Assembly (NCBI GenBank): GCA_963978545.1
Contig: OZ021721.1
Location: 40,868,785-40,932,784, forward strand
Direction: 5' to 3'
Source: Linyphia triangularis
Taxonomy: Eukaryota; Arthropoda; Arachnida; Araneae; Linyphiidae
DNA: 64,000 bases
Shown: piece by piece, positions 24,207-35,720 of the stretch
Position numbering within the stretch: position 1 is the stretch's first letter
Layout of the letters: the number at the start of each line of letters is the position of its first letter
The notes under the pieces: generated by a model
Databases searched by the model: none
Told to the model about the DNA's origin: nothing
Seen by the model: the letters and a program-made list of their open reading frames with translations, nothing else
Translations under genes and position numbers: made by a program

Positions 24207-26609
24207 AAGTAACTGATGACATGATATCAGATAAAATTAAAAAAAAAAAAAGCTAGAAGTTTGAATTTTATATTGTAAACAAGTAATTAATAAGTTGAGT
24301 ATCTCTTAAAAAAATAACGTAACCCTGCTTAATTTGCTCATTTATTAATAAAAACTTTAGATGAATTAAAATTTGTGTTAATTAAAAAAAACAACAGTTT
24401 TGCTATTTCACTTTCATCAAACATTAAAAAATCAATAGACTTAAAAGTAATAGTAAGGTTGCCTCAGCCCCCTTCATAAACGACGTGTATGGATACACTA
24501 TTGCTTTCAACCGTAGCTTGATCAAGGCAATTGTATTATAAATACAGGTTATATTTCTCTGCTATTCCTAATTAATATAATCTTAAAATTCCTTAAAAAG
24601 CTGATAAAATGTCATAATTGCTTTAAGCTTTATCTGAAAGATAATTTCACAAGAATATTTATCAAAACTAACCACAATGAATTGCTCAATATTTTATCGA
24701 CATCTGTTTTAAATCGGCAATATTTGTTTAAGATCATGGTTAATATTTAGTTTTATAGCTGGCAAAGTTGAAATGGAAGTGAGACAAAGTCCGATTATCA
24801 TAAAGACAATTCAAATAACTTTATTACAAAACTAGGGATGTGGAATATCGCACAACTTTCAATTGCACTATAACATTGGCCATTGCATTAAAATTTGAAA
24901 TTGTGTTATTTACCATTTAAATAAAAATGACCAGTTTGGCTATATTTTTGACAATCATTTTTACATGGAAAAAACCCGCTAAAATGGCGAAATTGGCTGC
25001 ATTATTCGATAGACATTACATTCTTTATTATGCGTGAAACAGAAAAAAAATCAATCGTTATTGAGCGAAGCCCAAGGGCAGAGAGCTCTGCGTTAAAGGC
25101 ACTCATTTTTCAACTTCTTACTCTTTTGTCGTATTTCTACGAGAATTTCGAAGGTGGGAAAGATTAAATATCCTTAAGAGGTATTAGTACAGAGATTTTA
25201 AGCAAAATTGTCAGAGCCGTTTTTTTAGCAATTGCTGAAAAATTTATTCGGAAGTTATGCTGACAAAGTACACACAGACGGTATAGACACACATTTTTTC
25301 TAGACCACTTCTTTGAAATCAGGATGTTTGAAAGAATGCTATACTTTCATTACCCTATTTGTAAACATATAGGTAATTGAAAGTAAAAATAAGAAAAAAA
25401 AGGATATCTCAAAAGTTTACAGAACCAACTAAATTAATAAAATTAACTCTAAGTTCTCAGAAACTCGTGAATTTTCCGTTAATGTGAGACTTCGCTGATG
25501 CCATTTTCCATAGAAATGTTCAAATTTTTATTTTTTTAAGATATAAATTACCACGTTACATTATGGCATTCATATTATTTATTGACGAATATTGCTGTCC
25601 GTTGGTAAACATCTAGATTTAAAATACAACAAAAGTTCTCGATTGGGTTGAGGATCGTGCTAAGTGTAGGCTATTCCAGAAAAGATGCATTTTTTTCAAC
25701 CGGAAGTACTTTAAATGTATTCCATTTGTAACTAGTTAAATCTAAACTAAAAATTTTACAGACATGCGTCATTCTTCAGCTTGAAGGTATCTATAATATT
25801 ATTAGTGTTACATAAAATTCAACCAGAACTGCTATCAAGTTCAGCTGGTAAATAATTCTTCCTTAGTAACTCCATGGAAAATTCACATCTTGGCTGCAAA
25901 TGAATATATAAAATAAGAACTTGGATATTCGGTGAAGAGTGTTTTACTAGTAAATTCTAAGAATTACCCTTCAAATTTTCGGAGTTTTTGTTATCATGCA
26001 TATTCGACATTTCTCCTAAGGGACTGTTTCAGTCATTAAATATTTCCAAATTTAACATAATTGGAATCTGAACTATTCTGGAACTGACTGGACAGTACAA
26101 TAGAAATCTGTGTATGTTATTTATGCAACTCAATAAAGAATTTTTTCCAATTTAAATTCAATGTATACAATTCAAAATAACCTACAGAACATAATATTGA
26201 TTATACAGTACTGGTAAAAATAGAAAAGGAAAACAAGTGAAAAGTATTTCATCTTGTTTTTGAAGCAGGCATCTGATTGGCAAATGAAATAAATAAGTTA
26301 TTAGGCATGTTCATGGGCTCCAACAGAATTTTTTTCAGGGAGAGGGGGGGGGGGGGCAAGTACTATCGGGGGATCTGGGGCGAGGGCATGACATTTAAAA
26401 AAAATAAAACCCAGAAAAGGGGTGTTTAATATATTCGTACACTAAAAGAAAGATTATGGATGTATACAATTAACCAGCATAGGTTGAAAAAATAAGTAGG
26501 TAATCAAAATTCAGTGCCATGGTCATGAACTATTTATTTAATGACATAACATAAACTACTTGCTACATATTCTTTTTACTTAGACAAAAACAGAATTCTC
26601 CCTTTTTCT

Positions 26610-27529
26610 ATTTAAAACAGCGTCAACCACTAGGCGGCCCGCGGGCCGGATCCGGTCCGCGACAGCTTTTTCTCCGGCCAGCCGACAGTACAGAAGAGCA
26701 AAAATCAAATTTTGCGGAAATAATTTTAATTTGTCTACAATAGTATGTGTTTACTGCCAAAAACCGCGTTTGCCATTAAGTGGCCCGCGTCAGTAAGTCT
26801 GAAAAATCCTTTTTTTTTCTGAGACTGCCAACGAGAAAAAATAAAAAATGAATTATTACCAATGACGCATTCCTTCGCATTGCTTAGTTTTGTACTTAGG
26901 ATACCCCTTCGATTCGTGAATGGCACAATTCAATTTCTGCTTTTCTGAATGTGATGGGCAAGAGTTGGGTGTTTTAATGCATACTGGCCTCTTTTGTTTT
27001 GACTTTTGACGTGAAAAAAAGTATCGCGATCTCTATGACTCCAGTGCAGTAATGGCGTCGAAGACTAGTTTTAAACGCAAAGTAGATAGCGAAAAGCGAA
27101 CTGACCGTCATCGTCTTGCAATAACATCGATTAAAATGGAAGAATTAGGAGGTATGGTTTAAATATATTTATTGATTATGAGTTTATGTTTTAGTCACAT
27201 TGTAATATTGTCACAAAAGATTAATTTCTTTTATGACTTTGATTTACGATGAATTTTTTTTTTTTTTTTTTTTTTATTTATTTATTTGAAACAAGAATCA
27301 AATATCAATTGTTATTTTATTAATATAAAAAAGTTAAATGATTGTTTCAGTTTTCAAAATTGTTTTATATTGTTGAATCTTTAGTAATTTTCACATTTCT
27401 ATCATTGAACATATGTAGTAAAGCAATATATTTATTGGCGTACTCGGTATAAATATGCGGCCCGCGGAAAGTTCTAACATAAGTCATACGCCCCGTCTGT
27501 AAAAGTTAGTGGCGAACGCTGATTTAAAA
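26610..27529. mobile_element. hAT-type element copy A with perfect 8-bp target duplication
   Basis: The element runs 26618-27521 and is flanked by atttaaaa on both sides (26610-26617 and 27522-27529), the 8-bp duplication expected of hAT. The ends are inverted: cagcgtcaaccactagg on the left and ttagtggcgaacgctg on the right. At 27051-27160 the plus strand reads MASKTSFKRKVDSEKRTD, resembling the start of hAT transposases of the GTF2I-repeat/ZBED-like group. No transposase core remains, so the copy is non-autonomous. Confidence 0.88.
27051..27160 (+). pseudogene. N-terminal transposase remnant inside hAT copy A
   Basis: About 36 codons open from an ATG reading MASKTSFKRKVDSEKRTDRH then RLAITSIKMEELGGMV before a stop. 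The K-R-K-V-D pattern near the start is common in hAT proteins annotated as GTF2I-repeat or ZBED-like. The matching, more decayed segment is visible in copy B near 40760-40850. Confidence 0.5.
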
Positions 27530-29100
27530 GAAGTGAATGGAATTTTGTATATGTTCTTTTGTTTTTACACTCAAATCCCTATGAAATGGCAACAAGCACA
27601 GTTCACTAAATCTGGAATTCGCCATTGAGTTTCGTACCCAAGACTCTACTCATCTTAAAGTACTGAAACCAGTAAAAGTTATGTCAGCTGTCAATGTTCA
27701 GCACTCTTAAACTTGATTGTAACAAAATGAGAGGAACAGAATTTCAGAATAATAAATATACTTAATATAGTAAATATTATATTAGAGGGAAAAAATATAA
27801 TATTGATGGAAATATTAATAGAAAATAGAACCTTGGTGATTTCTCACCAAAATAAACTCAGAACGCAACAAATTACTCAGCCAGCCCATAATTATGAACA
27901 AATACAATTTAATAAGATAACATAAGTTTACAAATATGAAGCCATATCTCTCATCACATTGCATAACATGGAGTACGACATACTATAATAAATCAATAAT
28001 AAATATAATATTAAATAAATCTCCAATAGTTACCTTACAGACTTTTTAATCGTGCACGTTATTGGAGGCAGGCAAATTGCTATCTGGATTGCTTTGTTGA
28101 CATTGGGCAAAAATAAGGCACGATTGTGGTTCAGCAGCTCTACTAAATGGATATTGCTAAAGTTTCAGCACATGCATTGCCACGAGTCTAAAGATCATAC
28201 CAAAAGAGTCCTTCTGCCATAAAGTTGTCTAGAAGATTGCTATAGCTGGCAAATATAACCTCCAAAGAGTGCTAATACTCTTTTCTTGTCAGTATTCTCA
28301 TATTTCTGGGTGGAGGCTAAAAAAAATCGAATGATACCTGGTTCTTCTTGGAAAATCTCTCACTTAAAGCTGGAATAAGCCTATATACACCTATATTTTC
28401 TGAGGGTGCAATAAAACATTGCCGTTAGGTCTTACGAGGTCTAATCAATGTGAGGCCTAAATATTCAACTGCCATTTCAGCATTTTTCATCATAACTTTG
28501 AATTCATTTTCATTTTTGCCCATGAAACACATCAATCAGCCAATCATTATGCTTTGCAACTCGTATTTATTAAGTCAACTTTTACACCTTGTAACATCTG
28601 AGCTACTATTTCTAATTTTTCCGAGTATTAGGGTATAATCTCCAAACGTACAATAAAAATGATGGAAGTCACTACATAATAAAGTTGAAACGCTTTCTGT
28701 TTTGTGTCTGTTTCCTTCATTCAAAAGTATGTGAAGTTCTTCAACAATTTCAACAAACTTTTAGTGAAACTGATCGATTTAGATTTTTCTGCTTTGTTTC
28801 ACACAAATTTTGTAAAGCCCTTTTGCCCCAAACTGCCCTTCCCTCAGGGGCTCGCATCTTGCAAGTACAGACATGGCGAACAGGGGGGCCCTAGCTGGGC
28901 CTAGCATTTTTTCGATTCTTTCCTTTTTTACTAAGGCCCTACCATTTATATAATTTTCTATGAGTATGTTCTGTTTTTTTTCTTGGGGTTTCATTTTGTT
29001 ACATTTTTGTGTGATTTTTTTAATTCATGCAGTTTTTACTCTTTTGTGTTTGGTTTGCTGGCTTCTGTCTTAAGTTTTCATATTTTCAAATAGTTTTGTG
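27530..29100 (-). pseudogene. Intergenic stretch containing a decayed hAT transposase fragment
   Basis: Between about 28505 and 28330 the minus strand reads VEYLGLTLIRPRKT, a stop, RQCF, and then YRLIPALSERF. This matches the segment ahead of the hAT dimerisation domain (P-R...RQ.HR.N ... YYR...IP.LD...ERF). Stops and frameshifts show that it is dead. The rest of the stretch has nothing I can name. From about 28830 GC content rises toward the LINE. Confidence 0.5.
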
Positions 29101-29261
29101 GTTTTGAATTATTTTACTTTTGCCAATTTAATGGCCTGCACGTTTTCCTTGTGCGGTAACCCGTAAGGCCGGAAAATGGGATCCTGGGGATCCTGTGGCG
29201 TCCCATATCAGGACAACTGGTTAGTTTCCAGAGGGCGCAGCTGCGTTCCCTTTGGCCCTAG

Positions 29262-29441
29262 TTGGTTGGTTGTTTTCAGATTATCTGGCGCCGTCAGCAA
29301 CATGAGGGCTATAATGCGCCGAAACATTCGTCATTAGACAAGCCAACATACATTTACAAACACCCATGCCAACACGGGACTCGAACCCGCAACCTCGCGG
29401 TCTAGAAGCTAGCACGCTAACCACTATACCGTTTGGTCGGC
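29262..29441 (-). mobile_element. tRNA-derived SINE family A, copy 1
   Basis: On the minus strand the right end is a tRNA-like head. Box A lies in tatagtggttagcgtgctag and box B is ggttcgagtcc. A body common to three copies follows, ending in a (ccaa)-type tail at the left. Target duplications are ccctttggccctag (29248-29261) and ccctttgaccctag (29442-29455). It inserted into the leader of the LINE. Confidence 0.92.
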
Positions 29442-29718
29442 CCCTTTGACCCTAGCTTCGGCCGAAACAGGAAGCAAAGTGGGGCCCGACTCTGTCAATC
29501 GGCTGGAGGTAACAGGACCTTCGGGTTGCTGACTGCTACAGGGTTAGCACTGGGTTGGTCATGGTGCCCAAAGTGGTTTGTCTTGGGGAGCCTCACCCTG
29601 ACCGCCCAGAACGACCTCGGCGTACTACCCCTTAGCGGGCCCAATGTCTGCTACCCTTGTTGGGCTCGGTGGTGGGTGGGGGTGTATGTCGAGGTTTTTT
29701 TTTTATTATACATTCTAA

Positions 29719-31296
29719 TATGGCTACTTCTCAAACTTCGTGCAAGACGGTAGGCCAAAATCCCAAGTTAAATCCAACAAAAGAGCTATGCAAAATGAAA
29801 TCAACACGACAACGAAAAAACAAGCTTCAATAAATGACACCTCCACCACCACTCCAATCTACCTCAAACACACTTCAGTCTACTTCATCTCCTTGTTCTT
29901 TAATAGTGCAATCAGAAGATGGTCAACTGGGCAAAATATCCCCTTTCTTCATTCAAAAGGGGATAAAGGAATATGCGGCAATGAACCGAAAGCAATAAAA
30001 AAAACTCAAATCCGGGAACTTTTTAATCGAACCAAAAGACAGCAGACAATCCCAATACTTACTATCAGACAAAACAATAGGAGAAATACAAATATCCGTA
30101 ACCCCTCACAGAGCATTAAATTCCTACCAGGGAGCAATTTCCGAATCTGATTTACAACATGTTGAAGATTCGGAAATTGTAAAGGAACTGTCTCCCCAGG
30201 GGGTTACAAAAGTTCGCCGCATAACAATCAAACGAGACAATAATATTATAAATACTAAGCACATAATTTTAACTTTCAATTCACCCAACTTACCTAATAG
30301 AATCATAGCAGGTTATCTCATTTGCCCAGTTCGACCATTTATCCCGAATCCTCTACGTTGCTTTAAATACCAAAAGTTCGGGCACTCTAAAAATGCGTGC
30401 CTGAATAAGGTCGAAGTTTGCGTATTGTGTTGCAGTATTGAACACCAAAGCGAAGGCTACGAAGCTGAGCCCACCTGCGTAAACTGCAATAAGAACCCTC
30501 CGTCTTCTCCAGATCATGAGAACAATGGATAGCGGAAAAGAAAATTCAGGAGATTAAAACAGAAAAAAAACATTCCCTATCTTGAGGCCCGAATAATTTA
30601 TGGTTGGTTGTATTCAGATTATCTGGCGCCGTCAGCAACATGAGGGCTATAATGCGCCGAAACATTCGTCATTAGACAAGCCAACATACATTTACAAACA
30701 CCCATGCCTAACACGGGACTCGAACCCGCAACCTCGCGGTCTAGAAGCTAGCACGCTAACCACTATACCGTTTGGTCGGCCCGAATAATTTATGAAAATA
30801 CAATAGCCGATTCTATGGTTAAAACAATAGCTAAGACAATTGCCCCAAAACCACCCCAAGTAAAATCAATAACCACTCAGACGGATGTTCATATCCCAAA
30901 GTCAACATTATCACTTGAACAATTACTACAGTGATTTTCTGTGTCTCCAAAATACAATACTTCTTCTTCTCAAATTCAGTATATTCCAAGTAATTCAAAA
31001 TCAAACAAAAAAATCAGTAAAACCTGTTGTTCAAGCTAAGAAATCGTCTCACACCAAACAGTCAAACAATCTCGGAGCTGCTTTAAAAAACAAAATTCAA
31101 AATAAAAATCCAACCAATGCTAAATTCTTAATAAAAAGTAAAGAAAATCCAAAACATCATAAGCATCAACTGAGGATGATGATGAGGCTGATGTCATCTC
31201 AGGTCTCTCTCCAGGTGGTATGGATATAGACCCAGGCCTCGAGACTCCTGCTCTTCTCCATCCAAGGAGCAGGTCAAAAGACCTGAGAATCGGCTA
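29719..31296 (+). pseudogene. LINE ORF1 (gag-like, zinc knuckles), broken by frameshifts and a SINE
   Basis: ORF1 proteins of Jockey-group LINEs bind the element RNA. A plausible start is the ATG at 29719 (MATSQTSCKTVGQN). After an early stop and a frameshift the reading continues as SPFFIQKGIKEYA, then EISVTPHRALNSYQG-like text and VRRITIKRDNNII. The CCHC region follows at about 30350-30510: PNPLRCFKYQKFGHSKNAC, then CVLCCSIEHQSEGYEAEPTC. In the first knuckle the second Cys has become Tyr (C-F-K-Y). After the SINE the frame resumes and ends around 31296 with an acidic tail, DPGLETPALLHPRSRSKDLR. It encodes no functional protein. Confidence 0.82.
30603..30779 (-). mobile_element. tRNA-derived SINE family A, copy 2
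   Basis: Nearly identical to copies at 29262-29441 and 53601-53776, with the same box A and box B on the minus strand. Flanking duplications are cccgaataatttatg (30588-30602) and the same sequence starting at 30780. It interrupts LINE ORF1, so it is younger than the LINE insertion. Confidence 0.93.
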
Positions 31297-31298
31297 GC

Positions 31299-31975
31299 AT
31301 TCAATATTTTCTTGGAATTGTCGCGGTTTCCACCAAAATTCGATAGATATCAAACACCGTGTAGATTTGTACAAACCTGTCTGATTCTGTTTGCAAGAGA
31401 CGCTTTTGAAGCCGTTTTAGAGCTCTCTTGTTAGGGGGTATAGTCCTTTACGTAAAGATTACCTCAACGGCAATAGAGCTAGCGGTGGTGTTGCTATATT
31501 TACATCTAATAGCAGTCCATCTACCCCTTATCGCTCACGACCACCTTACAAGCTGTTGCGGTAAGAGTTGCTGTAAAAAATCCACTAGTCACAGTTTTCT
31601 CAGTTTACCTCCCCCCTAATTGTAACATCCGACAAGCAGATTTAGACAGGCTTTGAGACCAGCTCCCATCTCTTTATTTTAATGGCCACAGACCTCTTTG
31701 GGGTAGTCCAGACATTAACAATCGGGGAGGGAAATTTGAAAAGATAATTGAAGACCAAGATTTTTGTCATCTCAATAATGGGCAACCAACATACTTCCAC
31801 ACTCCATCAAAGACATTTCCCACCATCGATCTTGTCTTGTGTTCGCCATCTCTCCTTCAGCTATGGTCTTTTCAGGTCGGTCGGGATCCATACCATAGTG
31901 ATGATTTCCCCGTCCGTCTGCAGATGTTAGGAGTTGGTGCTGTTCCCCATGTTCGTGTCCCTCGTTTCAAAATAG
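31299..31975 (+). pseudogene. LINE ORF2, endonuclease domain (decayed)
   Basis: The stretch opens with FSWNCRGFHQNSIDIKHRV, the usual start of an apurinic-type endonuclease in Jockey-group LINEs. It keeps VFSVYLPPNCN, FNGHRPLWGSPDINNRGGK, TYFHTPSKTFPTIDLVLCSP and, at its end, DPYHSDDFPV (the S-D-H-x-P site, here S-D-D-F-P). Several frameshifts and stops lie around 31400-31520. The final catalytic His is replaced by Asp. Confidence 0.8.
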
Positions 31976-32539
31976 AATCAGCAGATTGGGAACAGTTTTC
32001 TTTCCTCGTCCATTTCATAGAAGAGATGGTGGACCAAGATGTCATCGATGAAGCTGTAAGCTCTGTCAGCCAGGCCATATTGGAAGTTGCTCGTTTTTCC
32101 CATACCAATGACATCTACCAATCTACCGAAAATTCCAAAACGTGGTGGAACCACGAATGTAAAATTGCCCACAAAAAGCAGAAGGCCATTGGTATCTTTC
32201 TTCAATACCCCACTGAAGCCAACCTCATCGCATACCTCTTCAAAAAGTGTTTGGAGCAAAGTAAATAAAATCAAGGGCCAATATCCTAGACACTCCATTT
32301 CTATCCTGGAAACTAATCTAGGAATAGTCTCGGACCCTAAAGATATTGCTGAGACCCTAGCTGACTCTTTTTCTAAAGTATCTAGCAACTCGAATTACCA
32401 AGAGCCGTTTGCCACTATTAAACGTAATGCTGAGAAAACTAAATTAAACTTTACACCCACCGAGTTGGAAGACTATAATGCTGATTTATGCGATGGCCGA
32501 GTTAATGCGAGCTTATAGAACATTCGCGGCTCGGCTGTT

Positions 32540-33940
32540 GGTCATGATGAAATCCATTAGCATGCTGAAACATCTGCAGTCCCTCCAACTCAAGTTCGTT
32601 TTTAAGCTCTATAATAGGATCTGGTGAGAAAATAAATTTCCGTCAGCATGGCAACGTGCTCTTGTGATTCCACTAGTCAAGCCAGGTAAAAACCCTAAGA
32701 TTCCTTCCAGCTACAGGCCTATAGCCTTGACCAGTTGCCTGTGCAAGCTTCTTGGAAAAAATAGTCAATGCTCGCCTTCTTTTTTTATTTGGAACAAAAC
32801 AATTTGTCGGATTCAAAGTGGTTTCCGTTGAGAACGAAGTAGACTTGACAACCTCCTTCTCCTCGGAACTTCATTTCGGGAGACTTTTGTCAAGAGGAAC
32901 CATATGGTATCTGTGTTTTTCGACATGGAGAAAGCCTATGACCGTACTTGGAGATATGGTATCCTCAGAGACCTACATAATTTAGGTTTCAGAGGAAATT
33001 TACCACTCTTAATTGAGAATTTCCTTTCTCGGAGAGTTTTTCAAGTACGTGATAACTCCATCTTATCAGATGAGTTTATGCAGGAACAAGGCGTTCCCCA
33101 GGGAAGTGAATTGAGTTGCGAACTGTTTATAATTAAAGTCAACGACATTATGACTTGCCTACCACCTGCAGTGTCAGATGCTTTATTTGTCAACGACTTC
33201 CAGATATCGTGCTCCTCAATTAATATGTCTCTTATCGAAAGACAAATTCAACTTGCTATCAGAAGAATTACAGGCTGGGCCAATCAGAATGGATTTATAT
33301 TCAATGCACAAAATACCGTGGCCGTGTACTTTTGCAGAAAACGTGGGCTTCATAATGACCCTGAGCTTTTCCTTAATAGGTTACAGATACCTGTTGTTCA
33401 AGAAATAAAATTCCTTGGAGTAATTTTTGACTCGAAGCTCGCTTTCCTGCCTCATACCAAATATCTGAGAATAAAGTGCACTAAAGCTCTGAACCATCTA
33501 AAAGTGCTTTTTAACACTTCCTGGGATGTTGATACGACCTTCATGTTGAAAATATACAGATGCCTTATTCGTTCCAAATTTGACTATGGTTTTGTGGTGT
33601 ACGGATCCGCCAGAAAATCGGCATTGAAACTCCTTGACCCTGTTCATCATCATGGTGTCAGGATCCTTCCGTACATCACCAATCCCAAGTGTACGTAATA
33701 TATGCCTGGAACGACCTTTGAAACTGAAACGAGACAAGCTCTCTATGGCATACTATTTTAAAATTAAAAGTCACACATCTCATCCCCTATCTCAAAATAT
33801 TCATAATCCATCACATATAAGACTTTTCAATGCACGACTATCCTGCATCCCATTACTTTCCTTACGAATACGCCTGATTCTTGCATCTCATCACCTTGAT
33901 AATTTCAAGGTTCGCTCTATCACTTTCATTCATCCAACCT
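32540..33940 (+). pseudogene. LINE ORF2, reverse transcriptase domain (decayed)
   Basis: The longest open part is 32904-33698 (264 codons). It contains motif A FFDMEKAYDRTWRYGIL, QEQGVPQGSELSCELF, and motif C VSDALFVNDFQISCSS, where relatives have F-A-D-D. One of the two catalytic aspartates is now Asn. Upstream pieces (about 32540-32900) keep the SYRPIAL and LEKIVNARL blocks in other frames. Downstream NICLERPLKLKRDKLS sits in another frame after 33698. Confidence 0.88.
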
Positions 33941-34054
33941 AGCATACGCATGACATCAAAATACTAAATATATTCAGCAATTTAAAAAAAAAAGTTTTAC
34001 CCCAGATATCGTTTTTACAAATTTCTTTTATTATCATCGACAGCATTTATCTAA

Positions 34055-34718
34055 TTTTAAAGCTATTTACACGGATGGGTCGAAAGGCTAGGGGCATGTC
34101 GGAGCAGCTGCAGTTCACAACAATGCCATCCTGTCACGAGAACTGCACCAAAGCTGCTTCGTCTTTTCAGCTGAGTCCATGGTTATTCTCTTGGCCTTGC
34201 AATTTATTTTAAAGCAAGGCCATGGTCAGTGGATTATTTACACGGATTCCAAGAGCTGTTTAGACGCACTGAATAATCCACTGAACCAGGCCCATCCTTT
34301 TATACTTGATATTTTAAACATTCACATGACACTCGTCGAGAGAGATTTTAATGTCCTTTTTTGTTGGATCCCAGGTCATGTGAGGATCATGGGTAACGAG
34401 CCTGCAGATACTATCGCACGATCTGCAAATGGACCTAAGAGCACTTGGCTCTGCCCTGACGACGCAATAAAAGTTTGTGACACTGCTCTGTCCCTCACTT
34501 GGCAGGCAATGTGGGATGCGCTGACAGCTAACAAACTGCACTCGTTTCAGCCCTTAATATCCGGATACGCGTCCATCCAGCAATCCCGGAAAATGGAAGT
34601 GCTCCTGTCACGTCTAAGAATAGGTCACACTCGTTTCACCCATGTGCATCTTCTGCTGGCAGAAGATGCCCCACATGCAATTCCTGTGGCATTATTTTTT
34701 CTGTTTTACACATTTTAA
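34055..34718 (+). pseudogene. LINE ORF2, RNase H domain and C-terminal tail
   Basis: The domain begins YTDGSKG with a stop right after. It continues open from 34179: FSAESMVILLALQF, WIIYTDSKSCLDAL, FCWIPGHVRIMGNEPADTIA. The acidic residues of the D-E-D-D site are all present, so decay here is by stop codon rather than active-site loss. A C-terminal RLRIGHTRFTHVHLL follows, typical of Jockey-group LINEs. Confidence 0.85.
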
Positions 34719-34983
34719 GTGGATGTCCTGTTTTTAACAACATAAGACTTCGACATTTTAATACAAATCATCCATCATTGTCATTGATTATAATTCTACA
34801 ACAGGTCACACTCGTTTCACCCATGTGCATCTTCTGCTGGCAGAAGATGCCCCACATGCAATTCCTGTGGCATTATTTTTTCTGTTTTACACATTTTAAG
34901 TGGATGTCCTGTTTTTAACAACATAAGACTTCGACATTTTAATACAAATCATCCATCATTGTCATTGATTATAATTCTACAAC
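34622..34983 (+). repeat. Perfect 181-bp tandem duplication at the LINE 3' end
   Basis: 34622-34802 and 34803-34983 are identical by eye, including aggtcacactcgtttcaccc at the start and ttataattctacaac at the end. The unit covers the end of the RNase H/tail frame and the start of the 3' untranslated part. Identity in an otherwise decayed element suggests a recent duplication or an assembly artefact. Confidence 0.92.
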
Positions 34984-35240
34984 AAAATCTATTTGCAGTT
35001 TTAAAAGAAATAGGTTTTTATTGCTTGATACAGAATTTTGAAATTTTTTAGTTTTTGTTGCCTTTGTTGTTTTTAATCCTTATATCTTTAAAAAAAATTA
35101 TTAATTCAAATACATATACAATTGTTTGGCGTAGTAGGGCCCTAGTGTAGCTCTTGAGTCAGAAAACTCCAAACAACCAACCAAACTGCACTTCTTTGTG
35201 AATTTTCTCTAAAAAAATTTCGTTACTTTTTTAACAGTAG

Positions 35241-35720
35241 TTACGGTGTTTCTAATCTGTGGTACCCTATTAAATCATTGATCACCAAATTAAGCCTATG
35301 GCTAGCACAATGAATGTAGATAGCCATTGGGAAATTTTCACTGATTCTTTTGTGCAGACCGTTGACTTCTCCGGCCATCGTACAGCAGTCATCGTAACTT
35401 TGACCAACAGCAAGTTCTAAGCTTAATCCCCACTTCATGAATATATCAGAAATAGTGATGACGATGGTTTCAACATCAAGTCCATGTTGAAAGGGCGCAA
35501 AGACTAGAAACTCTTGTTTGAGATGACTTTGCATTTCCTGTTATAAAACCTAACACCGAGTGATAGTTGTTAGATACCACCAATATCCATCTTTTCATCT
35601 GTCATAACAGAAAATATTTCATTGACCTTGAGATTGTGAACAAAATCATTTCTAAGTACTGTTAGTCCAGGGAATAGAGACATTTTGCCTTGCAAAAGGT
35701 TACGTAGTTCTGATTTTTTA
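35241..35720 (-). pseudogene. hAT transposase fragment (ZMYM1/DUF4371-like)
   Basis: The open part at 35241-35534 reads IVITISDIFMKWGLSLELAV, then GQSYDDCCTMAGEVNGLHKR and ISENFPMAIYIHCASHRLNL. This is the hAT block around the catalytic Asp (GQ.YD.....GK..G), then YVHC..H.LNL. Farther along, at 35560-35720, come VNEIFSVMTDEKMDIG and SELRNLLQGKMSLFPG in broken frames. The right part of this fragment is also the outer end of the palindrome arm. Confidence 0.8.

Larger units (their letters stand above)
22681..26609. other. Intergenic sequence upstream of ACSS2, repeats only
   Basis: No host exon is recognised. Near 23285-23520 the motif cgctgaaaggttcat recurs irregularly after ttactagctgcgtggtctcg, which looks like the edge of an unidentified transposon. 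A G-run at 26343-26356 follows a caacagaatttttttcag stretch, reminiscent of a hAT terminal inverted repeat. The rest is A+T-rich with nothing I can name. Confidence 0.45.
29100..35185 (+). mobile_element. Jockey-like LINE with RNase H, full domain order, inactivated
   Basis: The order is a GC-rich leader (about 29100-29718), ORF1 with gag-type zinc knuckles, and ORF2 with endonuclease, reverse transcriptase and RNase H. A 3' untranslated end follows, reading cagaaaactccaaacaacca near 35160-35180. It is split twice by SINE copies, at 29262-29441 and 30603-30779. Every coding part has frameshifts or stops. The exact 5' end and target duplication were not found. Confidence 0.85.

Noticed and set aside
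29433..29753. 106-codon frame in the LINE leader
   Set aside because: GC-rich leader with a SINE in it. The frame starts in the SINE edge and matches no ORF1 family.
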